NCBI GenBank assembly: GCA_003151735.1
Contig: PLYI01000120.1
Span: forward strand, 1 to 64,000
Length of the DNA: 64,000 bases
Reading direction: 5' to 3'
Origin: Candidatus Bathyarchaeota archaeon
GTDB lineage: Archaea > Thermoproteota > Bathyarchaeia > Bathyarchaeales > Bathycorpusculaceae
Position numbers and translations under genes: made by a program. Position 1 is the first letter of the stretch, and each line of letters begins with the position of its first letter. The notes beneath the pieces were generated by a model that did not search any database, was not told the origin of the DNA, and was given only the letters and a program-made list of their open reading frames with translations. This document shows positions 9,744 to 20,400 of the stretch, in pieces.

Positions 9744-11147
9744 GTTGCAGGTCAGACGCCACAAACACTTCATTACCTACCGCCACAGGCGCCAGAACAT
9801 AGTGGTCGAAATGCTGTGCTCTGGCAAGGTTACCGTTTGAGGCGCCAAAAACCCAAAGCACATTGTTCTCGTTCAAGTACACGGCATCCCTGTTAACAAC
9901 TAAGCCAGGAGAGAAGCCGTAGCCGCCGCTAGGATCTTCAATTTGCTTTGTCCACAACAGCTTGCCACTTACCAAGTCAAGACTACAGAGAGTTCCAACG
10001 GATTGGTCATGTCTGTTGCCGCTGTTTGTTCCAAGCTGCTGGGTTACGCCAAAACTCCAGAACACTTGATTATTTTGTATTTGGATAAGATATGTGGTGA
10101 GGGTTATATTGTCGTTGTTGACTGTGGAAATGAGGTTCTGGCCATCAACCCTGGTTTTCCATGCTGTGCTACCGCCGGAGAGGTTTAAGGCGTAAAGGTT
10201 GCCGTCTGAAGCCCCAAAAAACAAATTGCCATTGTGGGCTACTGGCTGGTATATGGATGCGCCTATGTTGATGCTCCAGAGTAGGTCGCCTGAAGAGTCG
10301 TTTAGGCTGAGGATTTTGTCATTGTTCTGGATTATAATTTGTCCTTGATAAGTTGTTATGACGCTTACTGCGTTGCCGCTGTAGCCTGGAATACCTTCAG
10401 GATAAGCAATGGGAACGCTTGTAAGGGTGATGTTGCTGCTCCAGGCAAAGTTGTCGGTTTCAAAGTTAAATTTGCTCATGTAGGGATTTGAGTAGTTGCC
10501 CGATAACACGTAGACAAAGTTGCCTTCGAATGGGTTTCCGCCCAGTGGATAAGCATCAACCCACCAGCTATTAAGGTCGGTCAGGTTCCCAAAAGAGTTT
10601 GCTATGTAGCTTGGGCGCGAAGCTTGCCACAGAAACGCGCCAGTGTCAGCGTTGTGAACGTTTACGCCGCCGTCGATCGAGGCGACTACGTCTCCGCTAA
10701 CAACGACGTTATCGGGCGCTCTTTTGGTCCAGAGGTCAGTTCCTATTTGTCCATCGAAACTCCACTCAAACTTTCCCGTTGCTTTATCGATGCAACCAAC
10801 TGAAGCATCCATTCCGCTACCGAAAACTTTGTCAGATGACAGGTATAGTCCTGAAGCAAAATAGCCTGTGTCGGAGCTTGTGTTCCAGATAAACTTCCAG
10901 ATTGCGTGGTGTATGCGCTTACGGTTCCAAAGAGGTCTGTGATGTAGACTTTGTAGTTATCAGCAGCAAGGCCTGTAGCGAAGTTTTCGATGGGACGCTG
11001 CCAAGAACCGTTTGAACCTGCTGGGTTGAGGACGTCATTTTCATAAATTATCAGTGAAGAAACTGCTAACACTGCAAACAAACCTATCGCAATTATCAGC
11101 AGGGTGAGTCTTTTCAATTTCTTCACTAAAATGCGTATACTGGTCAT
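9727..11147 (-). pseudogene. PQQ-like beta-propeller membrane-anchored protein interrupted by one frameshift
   Basis: ORF 10743-11147 (TM plus start of propeller) continues in the other frame as ..FIWNTSSDTGYFASGLYLSSDKVFGSGMDASVGC into ORF 9727-10812. Break near 10884-10905. Confidence 0.75.
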
Positions 11148-11289
11148 CGATAAATGCGTTTGCAGAATTCTCCAAAAACTAGCTGCTTCTCAATATGTGC
11201 AACTTCACAATCCTGAAGTAGATTAAAGAAATATTTAACATCTTACAAAACTAAAAAAAGGGAAGGATGATTTTTATTGTTTAGCGCAA

Positions 11290-14118
11290 TTACGGTCGTT
11301 TTCTAAGCATCAGCAAAGCTAGAACTGCAAAGCCGATGATTATTACAACTATTATGGCTGCGACTGCAGGAACAAAGTACATGTCAGCTGCAGATTGTGC
11401 TGGAGCTGCTGTTGGTGTTGGTGTTGGTGCTGCTAAGTCAACTGCAAAAGCTGCTTCTGAAGATGACGGGTAGTATGAGTTAGAACCTGCGAATGACGTG
11501 ACGACGGTGTATTTGCCTGTGATGTCAGGTGTCCACTGGAAGCTGAATGCACCGCTTGAATCACTTGTAGTCGTGCCGATTGTTCGGTAGTTACCGTTTG
11601 AGTCCAAAACACTCAAGGTTACTGTAACTCCGGTTACGTTGGTGGGCATTGGTTTCTGCATGTAAACATACTCCATCCATGCGCTTTGACTTGCATCTGA
11701 AACTGCTGGGACGCCATTCGGGAAGTCTGCCGCTTGCTCGGCTTGCTTCGTGCCTGCAGATATGTCGGTAACAGTGCCGCTAATGACAAGTGATCTTCCT
11801 AGTTCAATGGATGCTTGAGGTGCTGTAACAGTTAATTGACTCGGTCCTTGACCGTAGGCGTATAGTTGGGAATCGTAGTTGTTGAGAGCTATTAGCTCAC
11901 CATCGGCAACTGGGACGGGACCTGCATACATGTTCTGAGCATAATCAAAAATATTCCATAGTAGTGTTCCGTCAGTGGCGTTAAGAGCGTATAACTGTTG
12001 ACCTTTCCAGAGGGGAGAGTTGGGAGAGTGCACATCGCCTACTACGTAGAGTTTTCCGTCAGCAATAGTTTCTACCCAGACAGGATAAACACCGAAGGCT
12101 GTATAGAGTCCAGCATTGGTGCTGTTGCCTGGTCCGCCGTTACCCCAGGTCCATTCTAGAGCTCCATTGGTATCGTTATAGCCGTAGATAACTCCACTAT
12201 AGCCGCCGCTAAAGTAAAGGCTGCCGTATGCGACCGAATCTGCATCGAGACTCTGGTAGTTCCATCCGCTGGCCTGGCTGGTTGGAATGGCTGGTGTTTC
12301 CCATAATTCGTTTCCAGTAGCTAGGCTGTAACCCCAATGTTCAACAGTCTCTTTGTCCTCGAAGATGAAGACGCCGTTGGTTGGATCCCATTCAGCAATC
12401 GTTCGGGTAACGTTGCCTGGCGCTAGCGGATAAGATTGGCTCCACAGCACCGTTCCTAATGTCTGCGGTTTTAAGCTAATGGCTGTAATGTTCGCTGGAC
12501 TAAAGTCTAAAGTAATGCCTCCATTCGTGGTTAAAGTTGCAACATCGCCTGCGTGAGTTCCGAAGGTTCCCTGAATCATAAGTGCTATGTTACCTGGTTC
12601 AACTAGAGGGATTATTCCGCCTGCCCCACCGGCACTCCCAATGCCCCAGCCTGTTGATGAACCACCAAGGGCGACTGATACGTTCCAATCGTAACTTGTG
12701 TATACCGATGTTGCTTGTGCTGAAGCTACTGTTGCCCATGCAGTACCATTCCAGTTCCATGCTTGACCTGCGGGTGGTGCCGTTGTAGGCATTGCAGGAG
12801 TAATTGGCACGTTCGCATTTTCTGACCCTGAATACCAGTTGAGTGCTGCGGTTGTATTATCGGGCGATCCTCCGCCGAATACGCGAGATGAGTTCCATTC
12901 AGCCAAATAGTAGTTGGGGTTAGTGCTGTTTCCGAGATTGGTGAGAACGTATTTTAGATATTCGCCTTGTGGTCCCGCTGCGGCTGAGCCTGTAGGAACA
13001 TTGGTAACGTTCATGTTTGTCAATATGCCTGTTCTTGGGTCATAACTTCTCCAAACTGTCCCTAGTCCTGAAACTGTTGTAGTTGCAATCAACAAGCCAT
13101 TTGGCAGGACTCCGTATTGGTTGGGGGTCTCGTAGTCGTAGAGGTAGCCGAATGATGGTACAAGGGAAACGCCTGTTGCCGATGCATTGATGCTCCAAAG
13201 TTGTTGTCCAGTTCGCAAATCTACTGCAACGTAATTACCACCGGTGCCTGCGTTGCCATATGGCTCTTGATAGAAGAGGGTTCCTTGCATGATAATTGGA
13301 TTTGTGAACCGTGCGTTGTATGAATTTCCTGTGTAATACATTTCGCCTGGAACTGCAGTGTCATTTCCTCCGACAACTCCGCCATATTGAATTGGCTTAG
13401 TCCACATAATGTGCGCGCTGTTTGGCGCTGAGCCGTCAGGTTGGTAAACGCCTGGGCCATGAGTACCTGGTGGTTGTCCGACAACGTAGGGTGCTGCAAG
13501 CCAGTTTGACGCTATCGAGAACCAATAGTTGTTTTGTCCTTCAATTGGTCGTGTCCAGTAAGCAGTCGGCAGTGGGTAGCTACCTATTGGCGCAGGAATT
13601 AGTTCTTGCTGTACAGTGATAGTTGTTGTTGCGCTGGCGGGTGTGAAAATGTCGCCGTAATAAGCTGCATATGAGGCTGGTGGTAGAGTGACGCCTGCAT
13701 AACTGGTATTTGTTGCATTCCAAATGTATGTTTGCCCAGGATAGTTGAATGTGAATGTGTAGTTACCGGTTTGGGTTGGAGTATAGCTAATGGTCATGAT
13801 GCCTGTTGGGTCATTAATTGTTGTAAAGGTCTGTGATGTGTTTGTTCCGTCAGGTGCTGTGATAGTAAGAGTGTAGCCCGAACGTCTAATGTTATTGTTT
13901 AAAGATGCTCCCGGCATAGGATAGTCAACCCAGAAGCTAACTGACATTGGTTGACCAACTCCTATTGGTTGAGGTGCAGTTGTGATATAGGCATACGAAA
14001 TGATGTTGTATGGTGGTGAATGCGCCGTAACGGTTGGTTGAAGCATTATTGCGCTCATAGAAATTGTTAGAATCAAAGCAATCATAATAGCTAATGTTTT
14101 ATTTTTAAAAGTTTTCAT
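11290..14118 (-). CDS. Large surface protein: signal peptide, Ig-like, PQQ-type beta-propeller, Ig-like, C-terminal TM (942 aa)
   Basis: Shared motifs AYWTRPIEGQNNYWFSISSNWL, HIMWTKPIQYGGVVGGN, WNSSRVF, YDWNVSV; ends LMLRKRP. Confidence 0.85.
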   Translation of the reverse strand: MKTFKNKTLAIMIALILTISMSAIMLQPTVTAHSPPYNIISYAYITTAPQPIGVGQPMSVSFWVDYPMPGASLNNNIRRSGYTLTITAPDGTNTSQTFTTINDPTGIMTISYTPTQTGNYTFTFNYPGQTYIWNATNTSYAGVTLPPASYAAYYGDIFTPASATTTITVQQELIPAPIGSYPLPTAYWTRPIEGQNNYWFSIASNWLAAPYVVGQPPGTHGPGVYQPDGSAPNSAHIMWTKPIQYGGVVGGNDTAVPGEMYYTGNSYNARFTNPIIMQGTLFYQEPYGNAGTGGNYVAVDLRTGQQLWSINASATGVSLVPSFGYLYDYETPNQYGVLPNGLLIATTTVSGLGTVWRSYDPRTGILTNMNVTNVPTGSAAAGPQGEYLKYVLTNLGNSTNPNYYLAEWNSSRVFGGGSPDNTTAALNWYSGSENANVPITPAMPTTAPPAGQAWNWNGTAWATVASAQATSVYTSYDWNVSVALGGSSTGWGIGSAGGAGGIIPLVEPGNIALMIQGTFGTHAGDVATLTTNGGITLDFSPANITAISLKPQTLGTVLWSQSYPLAPGNVTRTIAEWDPTNGVFIFEDKETVEHWGYSLATGNELWETPAIPTSQASGWNYQSLDADSVAYGSLYFSGGYSGVIYGYNDTNGALEWTWGNGGPGNSTNAGLYTAFGVYPVWVETIADGKLYVVGDVHSPNSPLWKGQQLYALNATDGTLLWNIFDYAQNMYAGPVPVADGELIALNNYDSQLYAYGQGPSQLTVTAPQASIELGRSLVISGTVTDISAGTKQAEQAADFPNGVPAVSDASQSAWMEYVYMQKPMPTNVTGVTVTLSVLDSNGNYRTIGTTTSDSSGAFSFQWTPDITGKYTVVTSFAGSNSYYPSSSEAAFAVDLAAPTPTPTAAPAQSAADMYFVPAVAAIIVVIIIGFAVLALLMLRKRP

Positions 14119-14494
14119 TTTTTTATTTTCCTTAATTTATATGTTGACAAGAACAACTTTTACAAAAAGAAGCTCATGTACACTAAAAATTAGCATAATT
14201 AGTCTTATAAGTTTATTGTAGAAGTGCTACTTAGGATAAGTTTTGGATTAAATCTAAAAAAAATACTTAATATTCGAAGAAATAATGAATAAATTAAGCT
14301 CGGTGTGCTATCTCCTATGAAAAAAACAATGAATAGCTCTGAACATTTTTGTTGGGTGTTTGCCGAGTTTTCCACCATTTATTCTGGGATTTCTTCCACA
14401 TTTGCAACCGCTCGATTCCTGCTGGGATTAGAGAAATCTTTAACATCCTCACACCGCCAATTTACTATCAAACCTTCGTCAGGAGAAACCCCGC

Positions 14495-15922
14495 ATGAGC
14501 ATCCTTAGCCACGACAGCTTCTGGAACGCAGTTATAACGCTGCCTATGACTAAAAAAATGCTCCAGCTGTCACTGAAAAGATGCGGCGCCTGCGGAAGAA
14601 CCGTTCTTGAAGCGGCATTGGACGATTACGGCGGTAAAACCGACCGGCACTGTGCGAAATGCAGTGGGCTGTACTCGCAAGTTATTGGTTTTTGGGTTGA
14701 GTTCCTGCGGCGAAGCCTCAACATTAAACGGGCGAAAGTTGAAAAACTCTTAACCGACCCGTACGCGAGAAGGGCAGTAATCAACTTGACAAAGTCGTTT
14801 GCTTACATGGGCATAAAAAAACCCATCTCACTCTACGCGCCATTTCTCATCGTTTGGGATTTTACCCACAAATGCAACCTCAACTGCAAACACTGCTATT
14901 CAAACAGCGGCGCAGTCCAAGAAGACGAATTAACAACCCAGCAAGCCATGGCAGTCGTGGACCAGCTTGCCGATGCTGGGGTGACGGCGCTAGCTTTTTC
15001 AGGCGGCGAACCGTTGACTCGAAAAGACTTCTTTGAAGTAGCAGCTCACGCGGTTAAACGGGGCCTGTATATTTCAGTTGCAACCAACGGCACATTAGTC
15101 ACAAAGGAAAACGTGAAGAGGCTCAAGCAAACAGGCGTCCACTACGTTGAAATCAGCATTGACGGCGCAACCGCCAAAACCCACGATGAATTCCGAGGCG
15201 TCCCAGGAGCCTTCGACAAAGCAGTAACGGGACTTAGGAACTGCGTTGAAGCAGACCTGTGCGCTTGCATCGCTACAACAGTCACAAAAGCCAACCTTGA
15301 AGAAATGCCAGCCATCGTGACTTTGGCAGAGGAAATCGGTGCAGAAAGATTCACCTACTTCAACTTCATCCCAACAGGACGCGGAAAAGCACACTACGAC
15401 CAAGACCTCTCAGCGCAGGAACGGGAAAAACTCATGCGTTACCTGGTAAACCGCATGTCCACAGGATGCAAAACCACCATTCTAACCACAGCGCCCCAGC
15501 TTGCCCGCGTTGCGTTGCAGTGTCAGGGTGCTTCGGGAACAGGGGAGGTTGTGATGTCTATGGCGCACATGCAAACCGCGAAGGTAACCAAAAAAGCCGT
15601 GCCTCTGGCTGATTTCATCGGCGGCTGCGGCGCAGGAAGGTTATATTGCTCGCTGTCACCGCAAGGCGACGTCCACCCATGCGTGTTCCTGCCTGTGAAC
15701 GTGGGGAACCTGAAAACCGAAAAGTTCCAAGACATCTGGCTAAACGCACCCCTCTTCAACTCTTTCCGAAACAGGGCAAATCTGAAGGGCTCCTGCGGAA
15801 AATGCGATTACAAGTTTATCTGCGGCGGCTGCAGGGCACGTTCAGCAGCATACCATGACGGTGACATGCTCGATGGTGACCCAGGCTGCATAATGGGATT
15901 GAAGGGTGCTAAAAGTGCCTAA
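14495..15922 (+). CDS. Radical SAM/SPASM-domain protein with N-terminal zinc-ribbon-like segment
   Basis: CGACGRTV..CAKC; CNLNCKHC radical SAM motif; C-terminal CGKCDYKFICGGCRARSAAYHDGD. Confidence 0.85.
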   Translation: MSILSHDSFWNAVITLPMTKKMLQLSLKRCGACGRTVLEAALDDYGGKTDRHCAKCSGLYSQVIGFWVEFLRRSLNIKRAKVEKLLTDPYARRAVINLTKSFAYMGIKKPISLYAPFLIVWDFTHKCNLNCKHCYSNSGAVQEDELTTQQAMAVVDQLADAGVTALAFSGGEPLTRKDFFEVAAHAVKRGLYISVATNGTLVTKENVKRLKQTGVHYVEISIDGATAKTHDEFRGVPGAFDKAVTGLRNCVEADLCACIATTVTKANLEEMPAIVTLAEEIGAERFTYFNFIPTGRGKAHYDQDLSAQEREKLMRYLVNRMSTGCKTTILTTAPQLARVALQCQGASGTGEVVMSMAHMQTAKVTKKAVPLADFIGGCGAGRLYCSLSPQGDVHPCVFLPVNVGNLKTEKFQDIWLNAPLFNSFRNRANLKGSCGKCDYKFICGGCRARSAAYHDGDMLDGDPGCIMGLKGAKSA

Positions 15923-16877
15923 CGTAGCGCAGAAAACGGTTAAGATTTTTCAAGTTAAAGATGACATTAGCGCCATTGTAAATGAAGCTGTTGCCAATTC
16001 AGGGTTGCGTGGAAAAAGCAAAATTTTCATTAAACCCAACCTAAGCCACCCAGAGTACTTGCCGGGTGTGGTAACCAGCCCAGAGTTGATGCAGCAACTT
16101 GTTGGTTTGCTTCGGGACGGCAACAGCGAAGTCATCGTGGGCGAATCCAACGGCTTCAACTATCCCTGCTGGACAGCCTTTGACAAAACAGGCGCCGAAG
16201 CAGCTGTCAAAAAAGCCGGTGGCACGGTAATCAACCTCTCAGAAGACAAGCTGGTAGAAGTGAAGTTTCAGGGCAACACGCCACTAAAGAGGCTGTTTCT
16301 ACCCAAAACCATCTTGGACGCAGACGCCATTGTGGATTTGCCGTTGATGAAAACACATGAGTTCATGGCTTACAGCGGCGCCATAAAGAACCTGTTCGGC
16401 TGCGTGCCCAGCAACAAACGAATCTATTTGCACCCGTACCTGCCAGAGGTTATGTATCGACTATATACACTTTTCAAGCCGCAGTTAACGATAATGGATG
16501 CCAGAGTTGGCATCGAAGGCAACGGACCCACAAAAGGCAAACCCGTCAAAATGGATTTAATGCTAACAGGCAACGACGCATTAGCCCTCGATATAACCGC
16601 CGCCAAAGTCATGATGCTGAACTGGAAAGAAACCTACCTAAACTACATCGCCAAAAAAACAGGCATGCTTGAAGAAGACATCAAAGCCAACGGATTAACA
16701 GTGTCCGAAGTTGAACACAGGTTTGAGCCGCCAAAAATTGATTTGCCTGTAAAAGCGCAAATGATGGTTTACCAGCATGAGTATCTGACGAAAGTGCTTT
16801 TCTGCTCATTGGATGTTGTTAAACTGTTCCAGAAAGTGACCGTGGTGTATCGTGGCAAACCCGTCGAAATCGGTTAA
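15906..16877 (+). CDS. DUF362-domain protein
   Basis: IFIKPNLSHPEYLPGVVTSPELMQQLV, PLMKTHEFMAYSGAIKNLFGCVP. Overlaps the preceding gene by 17 bp. Confidence 0.85.
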   Translation: MLKVPNVAQKTVKIFQVKDDISAIVNEAVANSGLRGKSKIFIKPNLSHPEYLPGVVTSPELMQQLVGLLRDGNSEVIVGESNGFNYPCWTAFDKTGAEAAVKKAGGTVINLSEDKLVEVKFQGNTPLKRLFLPKTILDADAIVDLPLMKTHEFMAYSGAIKNLFGCVPSNKRIYLHPYLPEVMYRLYTLFKPQLTIMDARVGIEGNGPTKGKPVKMDLMLTGNDALALDITAAKVMMLNWKETYLNYIAKKTGMLEEDIKANGLTVSEVEHRFEPPKIDLPVKAQMMVYQHEYLTKVLFCSLDVVKLFQKVTVVYRGKPVEIG

Positions 16878-18070
16878 CTTAATGCTTCATCGTAGACTTT
16901 CATTGCTTCCTTGACAAGTATGCGCCAATCATAATTTTCCACGATTGTTTTACGGGCTTTTACACCCATCTCAGCCGCCTCCGCTGGATGCTCAAGCAGA
17001 TACAGGATTTTTTCGTTAAACTGCCTCGGATTAAAGGGTTCCACCAATAACCCGTTCTTGCCGCTCTCAATCGTTTCAGGAATGCCTCCGACGGTAGTTG
17101 TTACTATGGGTAAGCCTGTTGCGAGGGCTTCCAGCACAGCGAACGGGTGGTGCTCGTAGAAGGTGGAGAACGCAAAGACGTCTGCTGCTTGGTAGAGTTT
17201 AGGCAGCTTTTTGTCTGGATAGTAGCCCGTGAAGATTATGTTGCCTTTGACGCCGAGTTTGTCTGCGTGGGCGAGAAGTTTGTGCATTTCGTCGCTTTGT
17301 CCTTTGCCTGAAATGATGAATTTGGCGTTTGGGAAACGCTTGACGACTGCGGGCATGCTTTCGATTAGCGTGAACAATCCTTTGCGCGCGTAAAGCCTGC
17401 CCACTGAGACGATGGCTAAGTCGTCGGGGTTAAAGCCGAGCTCCTCTTTGACTTTGCGCTTGTCGGCGGCTGGCTTGAACTTGTTTACATCCACGCCGTT
17501 GTGGATGACGCGGATTTTGCTTTCTGGAATCTTGTAGTAATTTGTCAGTTCCCACTTGGTAAAGTGGCTAACAGCGATTATTTTCCGCGCCCGCTTAAGC
17601 ATGCCTTCCTCAAAGAACCGCAAAAACCAATTAAAACTCACCAGAAACTTCTCGTTTGCGTTTAGGCGGCTGTAGGGTTCGCCTCTGATGGCTTCTGCTT
17701 CGCCTTTCCAAGTGGAGTGGACGGTGCAGACGAGAGCTTTGCCGAAGTTGGGCGGCACCACAAAATTTGGCGTTAAGGGCAGTTGAGGATGGATAATGTC
17801 TACGTTGGCGGTGTTGCGTATGCTGTTGAGTTTGTGGTTGCTGGCGGCTGCAAGCATAAAGGATTTTATGATTGGCATTTTTGGGATTTTAAGAAAAGAC
17901 ACATCAAGTTGCGGGTTCACATGGAAGTCTTTGGCTTGGTTTGAGCCTGTGACCACGTAGATTTGGTAGCCGTTTTTGAGAAGCTCATTGCTTAGGTAGT
18001 AAACATAGGCGCCTGTACCGCCAGAGAGGGGCCAGTATTCAGGTGAGATAAAGCAGACTTTATGCGCCAT
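16874..18070 (-). CDS. GT4-family glycosyltransferase
   Basis: PLSGGTGAYVYYL, VIHNGVDVNKFKP, HHPFAVLEALATGLPIVTTTVGGIPE. Confidence 0.9.
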   Translation of the reverse strand: MAHKVCFISPEYWPLSGGTGAYVYYLSNELLKNGYQIYVVTGSNQAKDFHVNPQLDVSFLKIPKMPIIKSFMLAAASNHKLNSIRNTANVDIIHPQLPLTPNFVVPPNFGKALVCTVHSTWKGEAEAIRGEPYSRLNANEKFLVSFNWFLRFFEEGMLKRARKIIAVSHFTKWELTNYYKIPESKIRVIHNGVDVNKFKPAADKRKVKEELGFNPDDLAIVSVGRLYARKGLFTLIESMPAVVKRFPNAKFIISGKGQSDEMHKLLAHADKLGVKGNIIFTGYYPDKKLPKLYQAADVFAFSTFYEHHPFAVLEALATGLPIVTTTVGGIPETIESGKNGLLVEPFNPRQFNEKILYLLEHPAEAAEMGVKARKTIVENYDWRILVKEAMKVYDEALS

Positions 18071-19060
18071 TTACTTGTCCTTCCCCGCTAAATATCTCGC
18101 TGTAGTTATAACTGCCCCTTCGAACCATGCCGCTGCTCGAACCCAATAGAGCACAAAAAGCCGCAGAGCAGACCAATCATGGAACTTAACTGCTATCTTT
18201 ACTGCAGAATAAACAAAGTAAACGATGATTGCCAGAAGAATTAAGCCTGAAACAACCCACAGCAGCCTCAGCACTGGCACAATACCTAGAAGCAAAAATG
18301 CAAGGACAGCCAAGAGCAGTGCAGGCTGGATGTTCATGCCTACATCCGTAATCTCGTCGCCACGAGCTAAGCTTCCGTGCTTGAAATAGAGTTTTAGCGT
18401 GTTTTTGCCGTACTGCAGTTGCTGTCGATAATAAGCCTTAAGTGTGGGGCGGTTGAAGTGGTAGCAGACTGCGCTGGGTTCATAGGCGATTTTGTAGCCT
18501 TTTTCGCTTATTCTGAATCCGAGGTCGGTGTCGTATTGGCTGGGAAGTTTCTCGTCCCATCCGCCTGCTTCCTCGATTACAGCTTTTTTGAGAAGCAGGT
18601 TCATGGTGGCGACGCGCCGCGTGTACTTTCCTATGCGTTGGTAGCGGTTTTTGAGTTCGTATCCGATGCTTCTTGCCCATGGGTATTCGCGGTTCCATGT
18701 TTCGATGCTGCCGCTGACGCCTGCCACTTTGGGGTCGCTTAGGTGTGGGACAAGTTTTTTTAGCCAGTCGGGTTCGACTTTGGCGTCGGCATCTATGAAG
18801 CCTAGAATTGGGTATGAGGCGATTTTCATTGCGTAGTTGTATGCTGCTGGAGCATTCAGCTTGATGGAAACCACTTTGATGGGGAGTTGCTGTGCTTTTT
18901 TGGCGGTGGCGTCTTTGGAGCCTCCATCCATAACGATAACTTCAAAAAAATCAGATGGATAGTTCTGCGCCAAGATGGAGTTGAGGCATTCTTCGACGGT
19001 GTCTTGGCTGTTGTAGGCTGCAACTATGATTGAAACTTGAGGGATTGCGGGTTCGGCCAC
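18071..19060 (-). CDS. GT2-family glycosyltransferase with C-terminal TM helices
   Basis: VSIIVAAYNSQDTVEECLNSIL, VMDGGSKDAT, GFIDADAKVEPDWL. ORF opens to 19159, but GTG at 19060 (VAEPAIPQVSII) avoids the large overlap and is the likelier start. Confidence 0.85.
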   Translation of the reverse strand: MAEPAIPQVSIIVAAYNSQDTVEECLNSILAQNYPSDFFEVIVMDGGSKDATAKKAQQLPIKVVSIKLNAPAAYNYAMKIASYPILGFIDADAKVEPDWLKKLVPHLSDPKVAGVSGSIETWNREYPWARSIGYELKNRYQRIGKYTRRVATMNLLLKKAVIEEAGGWDEKLPSQYDTDLGFRISEKGYKIAYEPSAVCYHFNRPTLKAYYRQQLQYGKNTLKLYFKHGSLARGDEITDVGMNIQPALLLAVLAFLLLGIVPVLRLLWVVSGLILLAIIVYFVYSAVKIAVKFHDWSALRLFVLYWVRAAAWFEGAVITTARYLAGKDK

Positions 19061-19064
19061 TTTG

Positions 19065-19763
19065 CTATCCCCTAAAATGAGCAAGCATAATCGAGTATAG
19101 AATTTTGGAGCCATCCCAAATTGGGTCGATGCCTGAGCGCCCATAGGTGCGTTGCTCAAAACTAATCGGCACCTCAGCCACTCGAAAGCCTGCCTTGACG
19201 GTTTTGATGAGCATTTCAGACTCTATTTCATATTCACGTGCGTATAGCTTTTGTTTTTTCAATACTTCGCGTCTCATGGAGCGGTAGCCTGACTGGGAAT
19301 CGGTTACGGCGACTCCAGTAAAGAGGTCGATTAGATAATTGAAGATTTTAACGCCGAATTCGTTTAGCTTTCGCGTTGCAACCGGTTTATGATTCAAATA
19401 CCTAGAACCAATTACAAGGTCTGCCCTATCCTCAAGAACAGGCGTTAAAACTTCTTGGAGTTCTTCAGGTCGGTGTGACCCGTCGGAGTCGATGGTTACT
19501 ATTATATCGCCTTTGGCCTTGGCGAATCCAGCGCGGAGCACATAGCCTTTGCCTAAGTGCTCTTTTAGACTGAAAAGTCTAGCACCGTGTTTTCTGGCTA
19601 CATCTAGGGATTTGTCGTGTGAGTGGTCGTCGACAACTATTATTTCGTATTTTAAGCCGATTTGCTGCAGGGCGTTTTTTGTGCGATCAATAATGTTGCC
19701 TATGGTTAATTCCTCGTTGTAAACGGGAATTATGATGGAAAGCAGCATTTGGCGTCGGCTCAT
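19065..19763 (-). CDS. GT2-family glycosyltransferase (dolichyl-phosphate mannose synthase-like)
   Basis: LSIIIPVYNEELTIGNIIDRT, VDDHSHDKS, TIDSDGSHRPEEL. Confidence 0.88.
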   Translation of the reverse strand: MSRRQMLLSIIIPVYNEELTIGNIIDRTKNALQQIGLKYEIIVVDDHSHDKSLDVARKHGARLFSLKEHLGKGYVLRAGFAKAKGDIIVTIDSDGSHRPEELQEVLTPVLEDRADLVIGSRYLNHKPVATRKLNEFGVKIFNYLIDLFTGVAVTDSQSGYRSMRREVLKKQKLYAREYEIESEMLIKTVKAGFRVAEVPISFEQRTYGRSGIDPIWDGSKILYSIMLAHFRG

Positions 19764-19845
19764 TTATTTTAAGAAGCCAATGGAAGAACTTATAAAGTTT
19801 GGCTACCCCAACCTTGTTAGCAATTGAAGGGCAGTTTGAACCTAA

Positions 19846-20400
19846 ATGGAAACCACATTAAAAATTAAAGCTGAAAGTGACCGAAAGGTCTGGTTTTCCA
19901 TGTGGTTCTTGGGGGCAATCGTCACTTTTGGCATAGCGTTTTTCCCCATGTTTTATCGTTTAGTCGAGGGCAGAAACAATCATTTCCGAAAAGAGGCAGA
20001 GTTTGAGGAACAAATTGCTGCCTGCGCGGAAAAGAGAGATAAGGAACCTCAAGCAAAAACTGAGCTGTATAAACCAATGAACGCAAAGGCTTGGGCAGCC
20101 AGCATCATATTTGTTGTGCCAGTTTTTGTTCTCCTGTATGTACTCTCCAAGGATTTAGCGGTTCACGAACGCAACCAAGACGCTTTCCTTGCGGCTGCTC
20201 TACCCGAACGAGTGTTTATGCCACAGACCATACCGATAAAAACATATGCGGTGTTAACTTTAGTTACGTTAGGCGTTGGGGCAGTATACTGGCTATACAA
20301 AGTAGTTAACTTGTATAACGCTCACTTTAAAGCACACTTACAAGTGCAGAAAGAGTTGGGCAGGCTGATGGAGGAAGAGAAAATTGTCGAGCATATGTAA
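19846..20400 (+). CDS. Hypothetical membrane protein
   Basis: 184 aa, about four predicted TM segments. Overlaps cobD by 17 bp. Confidence 0.6.
   Translation: METTLKIKAESDRKVWFSMWFLGAIVTFGIAFFPMFYRLVEGRNNHFRKEAEFEEQIAACAEKRDKEPQAKTELYKPMNAKAWAASIIFVVPVFVLLYVLSKDLAVHERNQDAFLAAALPERVFMPQTIPIKTYAVLTLVTLGVGAVYWLYKVVNLYNAHFKAHLQVQKELGRLMEEEKIVEHM

Noticed and set aside
14305-14508. 67-aa ORF upstream of the radical SAM/SPASM gene
   Set aside because: No domain, overlaps the next start, AT-rich surroundings. It could be a precursor peptide for the SPASM enzyme, but nothing in the sequence (no leader/core pattern or Cys-rich core) supports that.
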